Source of the DNA: Sphingobacteriaceae bacterium
Lineage (GTDB): Bacteria > Bacteroidota > Bacteroidia > B-17B0 > Aurantibacillaceae
Reading direction: 5' to 3'
Length of the DNA stretch: 64,000 nt
Assembly (NCBI GenBank): GCA_947480015.1
Contig: CANKBS010000007.1
Location: 47,590 to 111,589, forward strand
The notes under the pieces were generated by a model. The model worked only from the letters and a program-made list of their open reading frames with translations, was not told where the DNA came from and ran no database searches. The stretch's first letter is position 1. Each line of letters starts with the position of its first letter. Made by a program: the position numbers and the translations under genes. Shown piece after piece: positions 33,141 to 41,347 of the stretch.

Positions 33141-34295
33141 TTAATCTGAAAAAATTTCTGAATCACTCACACATTTGCATTTAGGTGCTAAACGCGGATT
33201 CATCACCATGTCGGCGGTTTTAAAAGCCTTGGTTCCCTTGTCGAATTTTAAATTAAATTTCACTTCCGATTTTATTGCTAAACCATTCTTCACAGCACTG
33301 TTCCAAGGGTTCATCGCTTTTAAGGTTTCTTCAACCATTGCATTAAAATCAGTATTGGTGCCGGTTACAATCACTTTCTTAATTGTTCCATCATAATGTA
33401 ATTGCAAACGTACATTGGCCACCCATTTTTTTCCTTTACGTTTTTGCTTTTTAGTTAAGGTCATGTTGTCTTTAAAGAAAGCATTCAAATCTTCATCGCC
33501 ATAACCGTAACAAGGTTGACGACATACTTTGGTATCTTTCGAACGACGCGCTTTTACTATAGCCGGTTTTTTTACCGTACGCACTTCTTTTACACGCGCA
33601 GGCGCAGCTTCCGCCTCATCCACTTCCGTTTTAGCAGCCACCGCTTCCGGTTCTTTTACCGTTTCCTTTACCGCTTCTTTAGCCGCAGCAGGAGACACTT
33701 TCACAGGCTCGTCTTTAACCACCGGAGTTTCTTTTACCGGCGCGGCTTTTTCCTCTACCTTTTTTGCAGCTACCGCTTCGGCTTGTTTTTTCTCGTCTAC
33801 TTTCGCTTTCGGACTCTCCACTACAGGTGCAGCAGGCGGTGGAGTCGGCGCTTTGGCTTCTTCCATTTTTGGCACCTCGCCATTTACATACACATAAAAG
33901 CCTTGTTTTTGTTTGAACATGGCACTATCGCCATTGTTATTACACTGACATACATTTTTATAGGTGGTACTGTATTGAAACAATTCAGGATAGGTGGATA
34001 AGAGATTTTCCCAACGCTCACGATTCGACTCTTCACGTTCGGCAATGGCCGAAGAGTTATGTTCTGAAAACACCAAAACAATCTCACTCACTTCAGCCGT
34101 TAATATGGCATCCACATTGGCCGATTTATTCATACCGGTAGTGCCACGTTTGGACTTCACAAAAACATAATTTTTTCCCGCTGGTTTATACGGCGAAAGG
34201 GTTGAATCGGGCTCAAATTCTAATTCTTCAAAAGAAGTTTGAGCAAATACAGGCATGCAGAGCGCAAATAAAACAGCAACGAGTAGAGATTTCAT
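33141..34295 (-). CDS. Secreted protein with Ala/Lys/Glu/Pro-rich linker and TonB C-terminal-like domain
   Basis: A 384-residue protein. MKSLLVAVLFALCMPVFAQ is a signal peptide. Residues about 25-135 are a small folded region with a KNVCQCNN cysteine pair. Residues about 140-250 are low-complexity, with alternating A/K/E/V and PTPPPAAP, probably an extended periplasmic spacer. Residues about 270-355 are TonB-C-like (ANVRLQLHYDGTIKKVIVTGTN, FNAMVEETLKAMNPWNSAVKNG). Unlike true TonB, the N-terminus is cleavable and not an anchor. It has its own terminator. Long reading frames on the opposite strand over the linker are shadows of the biased composition. Function unknown; a cell-envelope role is likely. 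Confidence 0.78.
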   Translation of the reverse strand: MKSLLVAVLFALCMPVFAQTSFEELEFEPDSTLSPYKPAGKNYVFVKSKRGTTGMNKSANVDAILTAEVSEIVLVFSEHNSSAIAEREESNRERWENLLSTYPELFQYSTTYKNVCQCNNNGDSAMFKQKQGFYVYVNGEVPKMEEAKAPTPPPAAPVVESPKAKVDEKKQAEAVAAKKVEEKAAPVKETPVVKDEPVKVSPAAAKEAVKETVKEPEAVAAKTEVDEAEAAPARVKEVRTVKKPAIVKARRSKDTKVCRQPCYGYGDEDLNAFFKDNMTLTKKQKRKGKKWVANVRLQLHYDGTIKKVIVTGTNTDFNAMVEETLKAMNPWNSAVKNGLAIKSEVKFNLKFDKGTKAFKTADMVMNPRLAPKCKCVSDSEIFSD

Positions 34296-34421
34296 TTTGT
34301 ATCAATTAATACTGTAATATTAACAAAATAATCCGGAAAAAATAAAAGTGCATGATTTAAATCAAAGTTTTTAAGCCGGATGTCCTTAAAGGAAGAAAAA
34401 GCAATTTTTTGATAAGAGGCG

Positions 34422-35089
34422 TCATTCGGCCGACAACCATTTCACCAAATCATTCAGCATCTCCGAACTAATGATATGGCCTTCGGGATACTCGTTGTAG
34501 TGCGGATGAACACCCACACTTTCTAAATAAGTTTTGCCTTCGCGCGCATAATGTATGCCTAACATGGCATCGTTGGTACCGTGCGACATAAACACCCTCA
34601 GGTCTTTTAACTCAGCCGCGGGTCTTACCAGGGGTTTAATTTCATCCATTAATCTACCGCTTAATAAAGCAATGCCTTTTACTTTATCGGGACGGGTGAG
34701 TCCCATACCATAATCCATAATAGCGCCCTGACTAAAACCACAAACATTAACCTGCTTTTCGTCGAAACTGTATTTCTTTTTAAGCACCTCTATAAAGTCG
34801 ATCAACAACAAACGACTTTGTTCGGCTTGTTGTTTATTAATCACCGGTTTTCCGGTAGAAAAATTAACCTCATACCAAGCATAGGAATCTGGCCCGATAG
34901 TATTAGGACCTCGAGCCGATACTATTAACTAATTATCGGGTAATTGTTGAGCAAAAGAAAAAAGATCTTTTCATTACTGCCAACCCCATGCAATAAAATG
35001 AGCAAGGGGGTTTTAGGGCTCAGTAGTTTCGGCTCTTTTACCAAGTAGCTCAAAGGTTTCGCCTGATCCTGCAAATTAAAATTACGCAT
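34422..35089 (-). pseudogene. Alpha/beta-hydrolase (carboxylesterase type) with frameshift and nonsense codon
   Basis: Read from ATG 35089: MRNFNLQDQAKPLSYL, PLLILLHGVGSNEK, after which the frame is lost; the other frame continues DLFSFAQQLPDN, meets a TAG, and then reads LIVSARGPNTIGPDSYAWYE into the intact 3' part (NVCGFSQGAIMDYGMG, MSHGTNDAML, YPEGHIIS). The nucleophile GFSQG, acid D and histidine of a YpfH/acyl-protein-thioesterase-like esterase are all preserved. One missing base near GAAAAGATC and one in-frame stop are enough to explain the damage, so the loss is recent. A truncated 140-residue product from 34844 would lack the oxyanion region and is unlikely to function. Confidence 0.85.
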
Positions 35090-35131
35090 TGTTACTAAAA
35101 GTATAAAGCCAATTAAAAAAAACGGCTGCTA

Positions 35132-36022
35132 TTAAACCTCACTAAATTTCACGGATGTCATGGTTAATGAACCACCAACAGCCTTATCGTTATGAATGGA
35201 AATTTTATCTTTCTCATTTTTTAAAGCTAGGGTGTAAATTAAAGGCAGGTAATGTTCGGGACTCGGTATGGCGAGGTTCCAGGACTGACCTTGTGAGCGG
35301 AAATTAATTAAGGATGGATGATCATCTGCCAAAATAAATTTTTTCATGTTATCACTGGCTTCCAAAGCCCAGTCGTAACCATAGGCGCCGGTATTTAATT
35401 TATCCCAGGCCACCATACCCAAATTATGAACCAAATTTCCGGAACCGATGATTAAAATTCCTTTTTTTCGCAGTGAGGCCAATTCTTTTGCCAGATCATA
35501 ATGATACTGGGCATCCTTCGAATAATCGATACTCATTTGTATCACCGGCACATCGGCTTTCGGATATAAATGTTTAACCACGCTCCAGGTGCCATGATCC
35601 AATCCCCATGTTTGATCGAGGCCCACATCGGTTTTATGAATTAAGTTTTTTGTTTCTGTGGCAAAAGCCGGACTGCCCGGCGCCGGGTAGTGCACGTCGA
35701 ACAAGGCTTTCGGAAATCCACCAAAATCGTGAATGGTTTCCGGTTTTTTCATGGCTGTAACAAAAGTACCCTTGGTTTCCCAGTGTGCCGAAATAACCAA
35801 CACGGCGCGTGGTCGTGGAATCCCTTCCCCCATCGTTCTGAATCCGCGTACAAATTCATTTTCTTCAATGGCGTTCATCGGACTCCCGTGTCCCATAAAC
35901 AATACCGGCATACTTGCTGTACTTTCGAGAGGTCCGGTAAATTTACTCAGTTCGTTCAGTTTCATGGCTGCTCCTGCTAATGGCACTAATGCCAGTGATT
36001 TTATAAATTGTTGTCTGTTCAT
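35132..36022 (-). CDS. ygiD: YgiD/LigB-type extradiol dioxygenase family protein
   Basis: A 296-residue protein. The catalytic core opens MPVLFMGHGSPMNAIEEN with a metal-binding histidine, followed by VLVISAHWETKG (second histidine), a WGLDHGTWSVVKHLYP segment (third), IIGSGNLVHNLG and a terminal PSPEHYLPLIY. These match the class III extradiol (4,5-DOPA dioxygenase, YgiD) family, which uses a single divalent metal to open catechol rings. Unlike E. coli YgiD, it has about 35 extra N-terminal residues (MNRQQFIKSLALVPLAGAAMKL), which look like an uncleaved membrane anchor or weak export signal without a twin arginine. The physiological substrate is unknown. Confidence 0.88.
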   Translation of the reverse strand: MNRQQFIKSLALVPLAGAAMKLNELSKFTGPLESTASMPVLFMGHGSPMNAIEENEFVRGFRTMGEGIPRPRAVLVISAHWETKGTFVTAMKKPETIHDFGGFPKALFDVHYPAPGSPAFATETKNLIHKTDVGLDQTWGLDHGTWSVVKHLYPKADVPVIQMSIDYSKDAQYHYDLAKELASLRKKGILIIGSGNLVHNLGMVAWDKLNTGAYGYDWALEASDNMKKFILADDHPSLINFRSQGQSWNLAIPSPEHYLPLIYTLALKNEKDKISIHNDKAVGGSLTMTSVKFSEV

Positions 36023-36094
36023 TTTATTAGTTAAAAAAACTATAAAGGTTTTAAAGCCCTTATAGTTTTAATGATTTCCAAAAATTACGAAATT

Positions 36095-36225
36095 TTATTG
36101 AGCCAAATAACCACCGTCAACATTGCCTGCCCAGTGGTAACTTTAATAGTGCTGCGAAGTAAGCGGTACATCTGGTAAAGATAAACATATAATGGCTGCG
36201 AAGTCTTCTATGCTCTTGATTAACT
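36095..36225 (-). pseudogene. 3' remnant of a short-chain dehydrogenase/reductase gene
   Basis: Not an open gene. On the minus strand one frame reads SIEDFAAIICLSLPDV ... then, after a stop, HWAGNVDGGYLAQ and a stop at 36097-36095. The ending VDGGYLAQ and the preceding EDxAAxIxxL helix are the standard C-terminus of SDR family oxidoreductases (TGQ-x-x-x-VDGG). No Rossmann-fold GxxxGxG region is found upstream, so only the tail survives. Identification rests on a short stretch. Confidence 0.5.
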
Positions 36226-36298
36226 TCATCAAGTAACTATTAAAAGAACAAGGTTAAAAAGCCAATGCAAATCCACTTTAGTCCGACCTTAATTTGAG

Positions 36299-36306
36299 TA
36301 TCTTTG
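36299..36306 (+). promoter_or_regulatory. -7 promoter element of the OmpA-like gene
   Basis: TATCTTTG, exact TAnnTTTG. The start site would be near 36312, only about three bases before the ATG at 36315, so the message is nearly leaderless; a start at 36294 is excluded. Confidence 0.55.
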
Positions 36307-36314
36307 TTTTGAGC

Positions 36315-38762
36315 ATGAATCTGAAGGCTGTTATTTTTATTATACTCGGTTTTTTTCTTCGGAGCGTTTGTTCTGCGCAGGATTATTTTTCCTATGGTAG
36401 CAGTAATTTCGCAGGTTTAAGTTCGGTGATCGCCAACCCCGCCACCGCCGCCGACAACCACTTAATGATTGATGCTACCCTTGGGGGCTACGATTTTAAT
36501 TTTAATAATTCCTGGTTCAGTATTAAGCGAGAGGCGCTCAAGTATAGTGGAAGTCTATTTCATCCTTCAAGCATTACATTGCCCGATACCTGGAAAAATA
36601 AAACACCCAATGTGCCCGATAATGTGTTTAAAAATTTTAATGACCTCTCCTCCACCGCTACTCATGCAATTTTGATCGAGAACCGCATCATCATGCCTTC
36701 TTTTCTTTATCAGATTGATGCGAAGAGTGCCATTGCTTTTAACTGGAGCGTCCGCCAAATGGGTAATATCAGCGGCATCTCACAGCAATTAGGATTTTTG
36801 TTCGAGAAAGAACTCGATTTAAATGTGACCCAAAACAATCCTATCCAAAATAAAAATTTGTCAGCTGTACAAATGAGTTGGGCCGAATATGGTTTCACTT
36901 ACGCCTGTGTTATCCGTGATAAGGATCAACATTTTGTCAAGGTCGGTATCACCCCAAAAATTTTAGTTGGCGTGCAAGCGGCTTACCTCAACGTAGAAGA
37001 ACTGGGCTTTTTATTCAGCAATAAAGACACCAGCTCTTATTTAAACAGCAATTTTGCCTATGCCCATTCGGCAAGTTACCAGGTGCCTCAAAAAAATCCC
37101 CTGCCACTTTCCGACATCATGCAAGGTATCACCAAACCATCGCTGGGCATTGATCTTGGCGTCGTTTACGAATGGCGACCCAAATACGAATCCTTTAAAA
37201 CAAAATCCAAAGAAAATAAATCGAGCTGGAATAAAAATCAAAACAAATACAAATTAAAATTAGGGGCTTCTTTATTAGACATAGGAAAAATTAAATTTAA
37301 TAAGGAAGGAACCTATTACGACCTGAATGTGTCGGTGCATCAAAATGATGTGACCAAGTTTACCACCCTGCCAAACTTTAACAGCCTCGATTCGATGCTG
37401 CGTGCCGATTACTCCAATAAAAATCAATCCTCACAGTTTTCTATTTTACTGCCCACTTCCTTTAATACACAGGCCGATTATGCTATTAATAACTATTTCT
37501 ACCTAAACCTAAGTACACACTTCGCCAATTTTTATCAATCTAATTTATACCGCGTGCACAATTATACGGCCATTTGTTTTGCTCCACGCTTCGAACATTA
37601 TTGGTTTGATGCCTCGCTGCCCTTTACCTACAATACCCTCAACGCACAACGTTTTAATTACCTTACAGCTGGACTCAACATTCGTATTGGTCCGCTTTCA
37701 TTGGGCACCAGCAATTTAAAACCCATTTTTAAAGGCGACATTTCTTCCTATAATTTTTATGCCATTTTAAAATGCAGCATCCCTTATCCCAAATTAAAAG
37801 ACCGAGATGGTGATGGCGTAAAAGATCTTGCCGACGCTTGCCCCGATATAGCGGGTGATCCTGAACTGAATGGTTGTCCTGATAAAGACCACGATAAGGT
37901 TCCTGATTACATAGACGCCTGTCCCAACCAAGTGGGCTTGCCTGCACTTAAAGGTTGCCCCGATACCGACGGTGATGGCATTAGCGATGCAAACGATGTC
38001 TGCCCTACCGAAAAAGGATTGGCTTATTTAAAAGGTTGTCCTGATAATGATAAAGATTCCATTGCCAATAAAGAGGATGCTTGTGCGGATTTAAAAGGGC
38101 CGAAACAATTTAAAGGTTGTCCCGATACCGATAAAGACGGCATTCCCGACAAAGATGATTTGTGCCCTACCGTAAAAGGACTGGCCAAATACAAGGGATG
38201 TAACGATCGCGACAATGATCTCACGCATGATGGCATCGATAACTGTCCTGACCTTGCCGGACCATTAGAAAACAAAGGTTGTCCCTGGCCCGATACCGAT
38301 AAAGACGGCATCATCGACAAACAGGATTCTTGCATTAATATCGCCGGTGTGAAAGCTTACAAGGGTTGCCCTGAACCCGTAAAATTGGCCGCAGTAGAAA
38401 AACGCATTCTTGAAAAAGCTTTTTCGACTTTAGAATTTGAAAGTGGACAGGACATTATTAAAAAAAATTCTTATCCGGCTTTAAATGCTTTGACTGCATT
38501 ACTCTTAAAACATAAAAACGACTGGCAAATAAAATTAAGCGGACATACCGACAATGAAGGCGACGAAGTTTCTAACCTGTTGCTATCGGAAAAACGGGCA
38601 AAAGCGGTTCAGACCTACTTAGTAAAAAAGGGACTTATGGCTGAAACTATTCTGGTGGAATGGTTCGGACAAAACAGACCCATAGCGGATAATGCGCGTG
38701 TTGAAGGCAGACGCAAAAACCGAAGGGTGGAAATGCTTATGCTGGTGAGGATTAAAGATTAA
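36315..38762 (+). CDS. OmpA-family outer-membrane protein with DUF5723 barrel and thrombospondin type 3 repeats
   Basis: An 815-residue protein. Signal peptide ending RSVCSAQ. Residues about 22-490 form a DUF5723-type beta-barrel (DYFSYGSSNFAGLSSVIANPATAADN, later many alternating strands). Residues about 495-690 are seven or eight calcium-binding thrombospondin type 3 repeats (DRDGDGVKDLADACPD, DTDGDGISDANDVCP, each followed by a GCP block). The C-terminal OmpA domain (about 700-810: FESGQDIIKKNSYPAL, KLSGHTDNEGDEVSN, SEKRAKAVQTYL, GRRKNRRVEM) should bind peptidoglycan. It therefore links outer membrane and cell wall. The start was set by the promoter and signal peptide. Confidence 0.87.
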   Translation: MNLKAVIFIILGFFLRSVCSAQDYFSYGSSNFAGLSSVIANPATAADNHLMIDATLGGYDFNFNNSWFSIKREALKYSGSLFHPSSITLPDTWKNKTPNVPDNVFKNFNDLSSTATHAILIENRIIMPSFLYQIDAKSAIAFNWSVRQMGNISGISQQLGFLFEKELDLNVTQNNPIQNKNLSAVQMSWAEYGFTYACVIRDKDQHFVKVGITPKILVGVQAAYLNVEELGFLFSNKDTSSYLNSNFAYAHSASYQVPQKNPLPLSDIMQGITKPSLGIDLGVVYEWRPKYESFKTKSKENKSSWNKNQNKYKLKLGASLLDIGKIKFNKEGTYYDLNVSVHQNDVTKFTTLPNFNSLDSMLRADYSNKNQSSQFSILLPTSFNTQADYAINNYFYLNLSTHFANFYQSNLYRVHNYTAICFAPRFEHYWFDASLPFTYNTLNAQRFNYLTAGLNIRIGPLSLGTSNLKPIFKGDISSYNFYAILKCSIPYPKLKDRDGDGVKDLADACPDIAGDPELNGCPDKDHDKVPDYIDACPNQVGLPALKGCPDTDGDGISDANDVCPTEKGLAYLKGCPDNDKDSIANKEDACADLKGPKQFKGCPDTDKDGIPDKDDLCPTVKGLAKYKGCNDRDNDLTHDGIDNCPDLAGPLENKGCPWPDTDKDGIIDKQDSCINIAGVKAYKGCPEPVKLAAVEKRILEKAFSTLEFESGQDIIKKNSYPALNALTALLLKHKNDWQIKLSGHTDNEGDEVSNLLLSEKRAKAVQTYLVKKGLMAETILVEWFGQNRPIADNARVEGRRKNRRVEMLMLVRIKD

Positions 38763-38771
38763 AGATTTAGG

Positions 38772-38871
38772 TTGAGGCTAAGGTTGAGGATTGCAGATTA
38801 AAAATTTATGTTGAGGCTAAGGTTGAGGATTGCAGATTACAGATTAAAGATGAAAGATGAAAGATGAAAGA
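38772..38871 (+). repeat. Short tandem repeats after the OmpA-like gene
   Basis: Two copies of ttgaggctaaggttgaggat-tgcagatta at 38772 and 38811 (period 39), followed by a run of agatgaa units near 38847-38868. No gene lies between 38763 and 38954. Confidence 0.75.
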
Positions 38872-38954
38872 GGCATACTAAAAACTAAACACTAAGAACT
38901 TAACACTAATAACCTGCCCAAAACTAATGTTACAGCGTTTTGTAGCGGTCTCAA

Positions 38955-39965
38955 TTAATCCTTAATAATCTTCTGATGATAGCATCCGGTTTTATTTTTT
39001 ATTTCTAAAACATAAATGCCTGAGGCCAGGGTTGCAGTTTCGAAGCTGCTTAGTCCAACACTGCTTAACATTAACTGCCCATTTAAATCAAAAACCGAAT
39101 AGGTGTTTTCAGTAGGTGTGGCATTGGTTTGAATGTAGAGTTGTTCATGAAAAGGATTTGGATATACCTTTACATTTGCAGCCTCCATATTGGCCTGTGG
39201 AATTCCGGCCACGGTGTAATAATTATTGCTGCCATATACATAGGCTGTGATGGTTGGTGTTCCCGCAATAAATTGGTAGGTGGTATAATTAATATTTAAA
39301 ATGGGGAATTTTTTTCCGGGCATGTAAAAATTATAAATCGTTTGATTAAAAGTGCCAAAAGGAAAAACGTTTACACTTAAAGTAAGAATCTCAACACTTT
39401 TTAAACAAATAACATTTGGTATGGAAACATTGTTTGGAAAATTTACCGTACCGGTTGCCGGAGCCGAAATGCTAATGTTTCCATTGCATGCTCCGTTGGT
39501 TGTGTTATATCGAAACGAACCACTCACCGGGTCGATTATGTTATAGCCGAAATTAACCGGATACCCGGCAATGATAGCCGAATTGGTAAAGGTTAAGCTC
39601 ATGGATGGCGAATAGGCGCCGAGTAATTCGGTTTGTGTTGCAGTCGTGTTAGATTTGTAATACGTATAAAGCTGATCGCGATGTTGCACAAAGCTGGCTC
39701 CAGGATAGGCAGTGGCGCCAAACGCTGCAACTGGAGTAATAAAAGAATCAATCACCATGGGGAAAGTAGCGGTTAAATTTGAAAAATTCCACACACAAGT
39801 GGTGCCGCTGATTGAAATCGGTAAACCACCGGTATAGGCCGACGTATCGAGCCGGTAATTTTTATCCACATCACCGATTACAGGTTCGTTAAAACTTTGG
39901 GTGAGGGTTTGGGCCTGTGTTGACAGGGCTAGCAGGCTTAATAAGTTTAAATAAAAAAATTTCAT
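38955..39965 (-). CDS. T9SS-sorted secreted protein of unknown function
   Basis: A 336-residue protein. MKFFYLNLLSLLALSTQAQ is a signal peptide; the upstream in-frame ATG at 40001 would put 12 charged residues ahead of it. Residues about 20-245 are beta-rich (YTGGLPISISGTTCVWNFSNLT, FVQHRDQLYTYYKSN, GYPVNFGYNIIDPVSGSFRY) with no family I recognise. The last about 75 residues (VKVYPNPFHEQLYIQT ... YSVFDLNGQLML ... ASGIYVLEIKN) are a type A T9SS sorting domain, so it should be surface-exposed or released. A weak -7-like TATCTTTA lies near 40045. Similar proteins are common in Bacteroidota and largely unstudied. Confidence 0.82.
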   Translation of the reverse strand: MKFFYLNLLSLLALSTQAQTLTQSFNEPVIGDVDKNYRLDTSAYTGGLPISISGTTCVWNFSNLTATFPMVIDSFITPVAAFGATAYPGASFVQHRDQLYTYYKSNTTATQTELLGAYSPSMSLTFTNSAIIAGYPVNFGYNIIDPVSGSFRYNTTNGACNGNISISAPATGTVNFPNNVSIPNVICLKSVEILTLSVNVFPFGTFNQTIYNFYMPGKKFPILNINYTTYQFIAGTPTITAYVYGSNNYYTVAGIPQANMEAANVKVYPNPFHEQLYIQTNATPTENTYSVFDLNGQLMLSSVGLSSFETATLASGIYVLEIKNKTGCYHQKIIKD

Positions 39966-40235
39966 AACAAATCCTTTTTTTAGGGGTTTATTTTTGTTCA
40001 TTCAGAAGGAGGCGAATCGGAGTCCTGACTCTATTAGTGATAACTAAAGATAGGGAAAATAATGTATTCTTTTAGATGGTCTGGCTTTTTTAACAGCACG
40101 ATTTAATAAAACCCAATACCTGCTGTAAATCAACTTTTTTGCAGGAATTTAGTTTAATTTTACGCAAATCATTTACTCCAACTGATTTTAATCATCGCGT
40201 GTTTTATCAGACTACTGTAAATTAAATTTTTTCTT

Positions 40236-41165
40236 ATGATCACTTTTCTAAAAAACGGACCAATCGGTTTGATCAACTGCCCTACCTGGGAGCCCAATTG
40301 CTGGGTAAACATGGTGAGCCCAACAGAAAGCGACAGAAATTATTTGATCGACGAATTAAAAATTCCCCTAGCTTTTTATAATGACATTGAGGACGTGGAT
40401 GAACGCCCACGTATAGAGCTCGAAGACGGCTGGTACCTCATCATCATTCGGGTTCCCTTAAAAACAAGCGACACCTCACTGCCTTTTTCAACCATCCCCT
40501 TGGGCATCATTTTTAAGGATGAAATATTTGTTTCTCTGTCTTTTCACAGCATTGAAATGCTGCCCGACTTTATAAAATACACCCAACGCAAAGCCATTAA
40601 AAAAGAAAATAATTTTGATCTGGTTTTAAAGCTCCTGTTATCTTCCAGTGTGTGGTTTTTAAAATACCTCAAACAAATAAACCAACAAATTAAATTAGCC
40701 GAAAAACAACTCGAAAAATCAATCCGTAATGAGGATCTGCAGACCTTATTACAAATTGAAAAATGCATGGTATACTTTACAACCTCTTTAAAAGGCAACG
40801 ATATTTTAATCCATAAAATAAAACACATTAAAGAGAACCGCGAAAATGCCGATTTGGAATTGTTGGAAGACGTGGAAATTGAACTGCGTCAGGCACTCGA
40901 AACTACCAACATTTACAGCGATATTTTAAGCGGTATGATGGATGCCTATGCTTCGGTAATTTCGAACAATTTAAATGTGATTTTAAAATTACTCACCTCC
41001 ATTTCCATACTCTTAATGATTCCCACCTTGATTGCGAGTTTTTATGGGATGAACGTACCGAATGCACTTGAAAACAATCCCTTTGGTTTTTGGATCGTGA
41101 TCCTGATCTCCTTTTTGATTTCCCTGGTTGGTTTACTCATTTTCAGAAGAAAAAACTGGATCTGA
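40236..41165 (+). CDS. CorA-family divalent metal ion transporter
   Basis: A 309-residue protein. A cytoplasmic alpha/beta domain (about 1-110) and long stalk helices (110-245) precede two C-terminal membrane helices (about 248-270 and 280-302). The first ends in the family's YGMNV signature (GMN), which forms the outer pore mouth. The loop NALENNPFGFW replaces the usual MPE-type loop. The length and domain order are typical of CorA. It is expected to form a pentamer in the inner membrane and carry Mg2+, possibly Co2+ or Zn2+; exact ion preference cannot be inferred. Single gene; no M-box-like leader seen. Confidence 0.9.
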   Translation: MITFLKNGPIGLINCPTWEPNCWVNMVSPTESDRNYLIDELKIPLAFYNDIEDVDERPRIELEDGWYLIIIRVPLKTSDTSLPFSTIPLGIIFKDEIFVSLSFHSIEMLPDFIKYTQRKAIKKENNFDLVLKLLLSSSVWFLKYLKQINQQIKLAEKQLEKSIRNEDLQTLLQIEKCMVYFTTSLKGNDILIHKIKHIKENRENADLELLEDVEIELRQALETTNIYSDILSGMMDAYASVISNNLNVILKLLTSISILLMIPTLIASFYGMNVPNALENNPFGFWIVILISFLISLVGLLIFRRKNWI

Positions 41166-41347
41166 TTAAACTGAATAATTCCTATTTTTTTATTTTTGTA
41201 TTTGCAAACTTGCAGGCTTTAAAGGCACGACTGTATAGCACAAACTTCCCAAAATAAGCCAATAATCAACTTGTTGCCATAAATCATGTTCTAAATTTTT
41301 TGTGAGCCCATTAAAAATTTTACATTCGTAAGAATCAATTTTATACC

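Noticed and set aside
33516..34001. Long plus-strand open frames opposite the TonB-C-like gene
   Set aside because: They are shadows of the Ala/Lys/Glu/Pro-rich linker; their Phe/Arg- or Ser/Thr-rich translations are artefacts of that composition.
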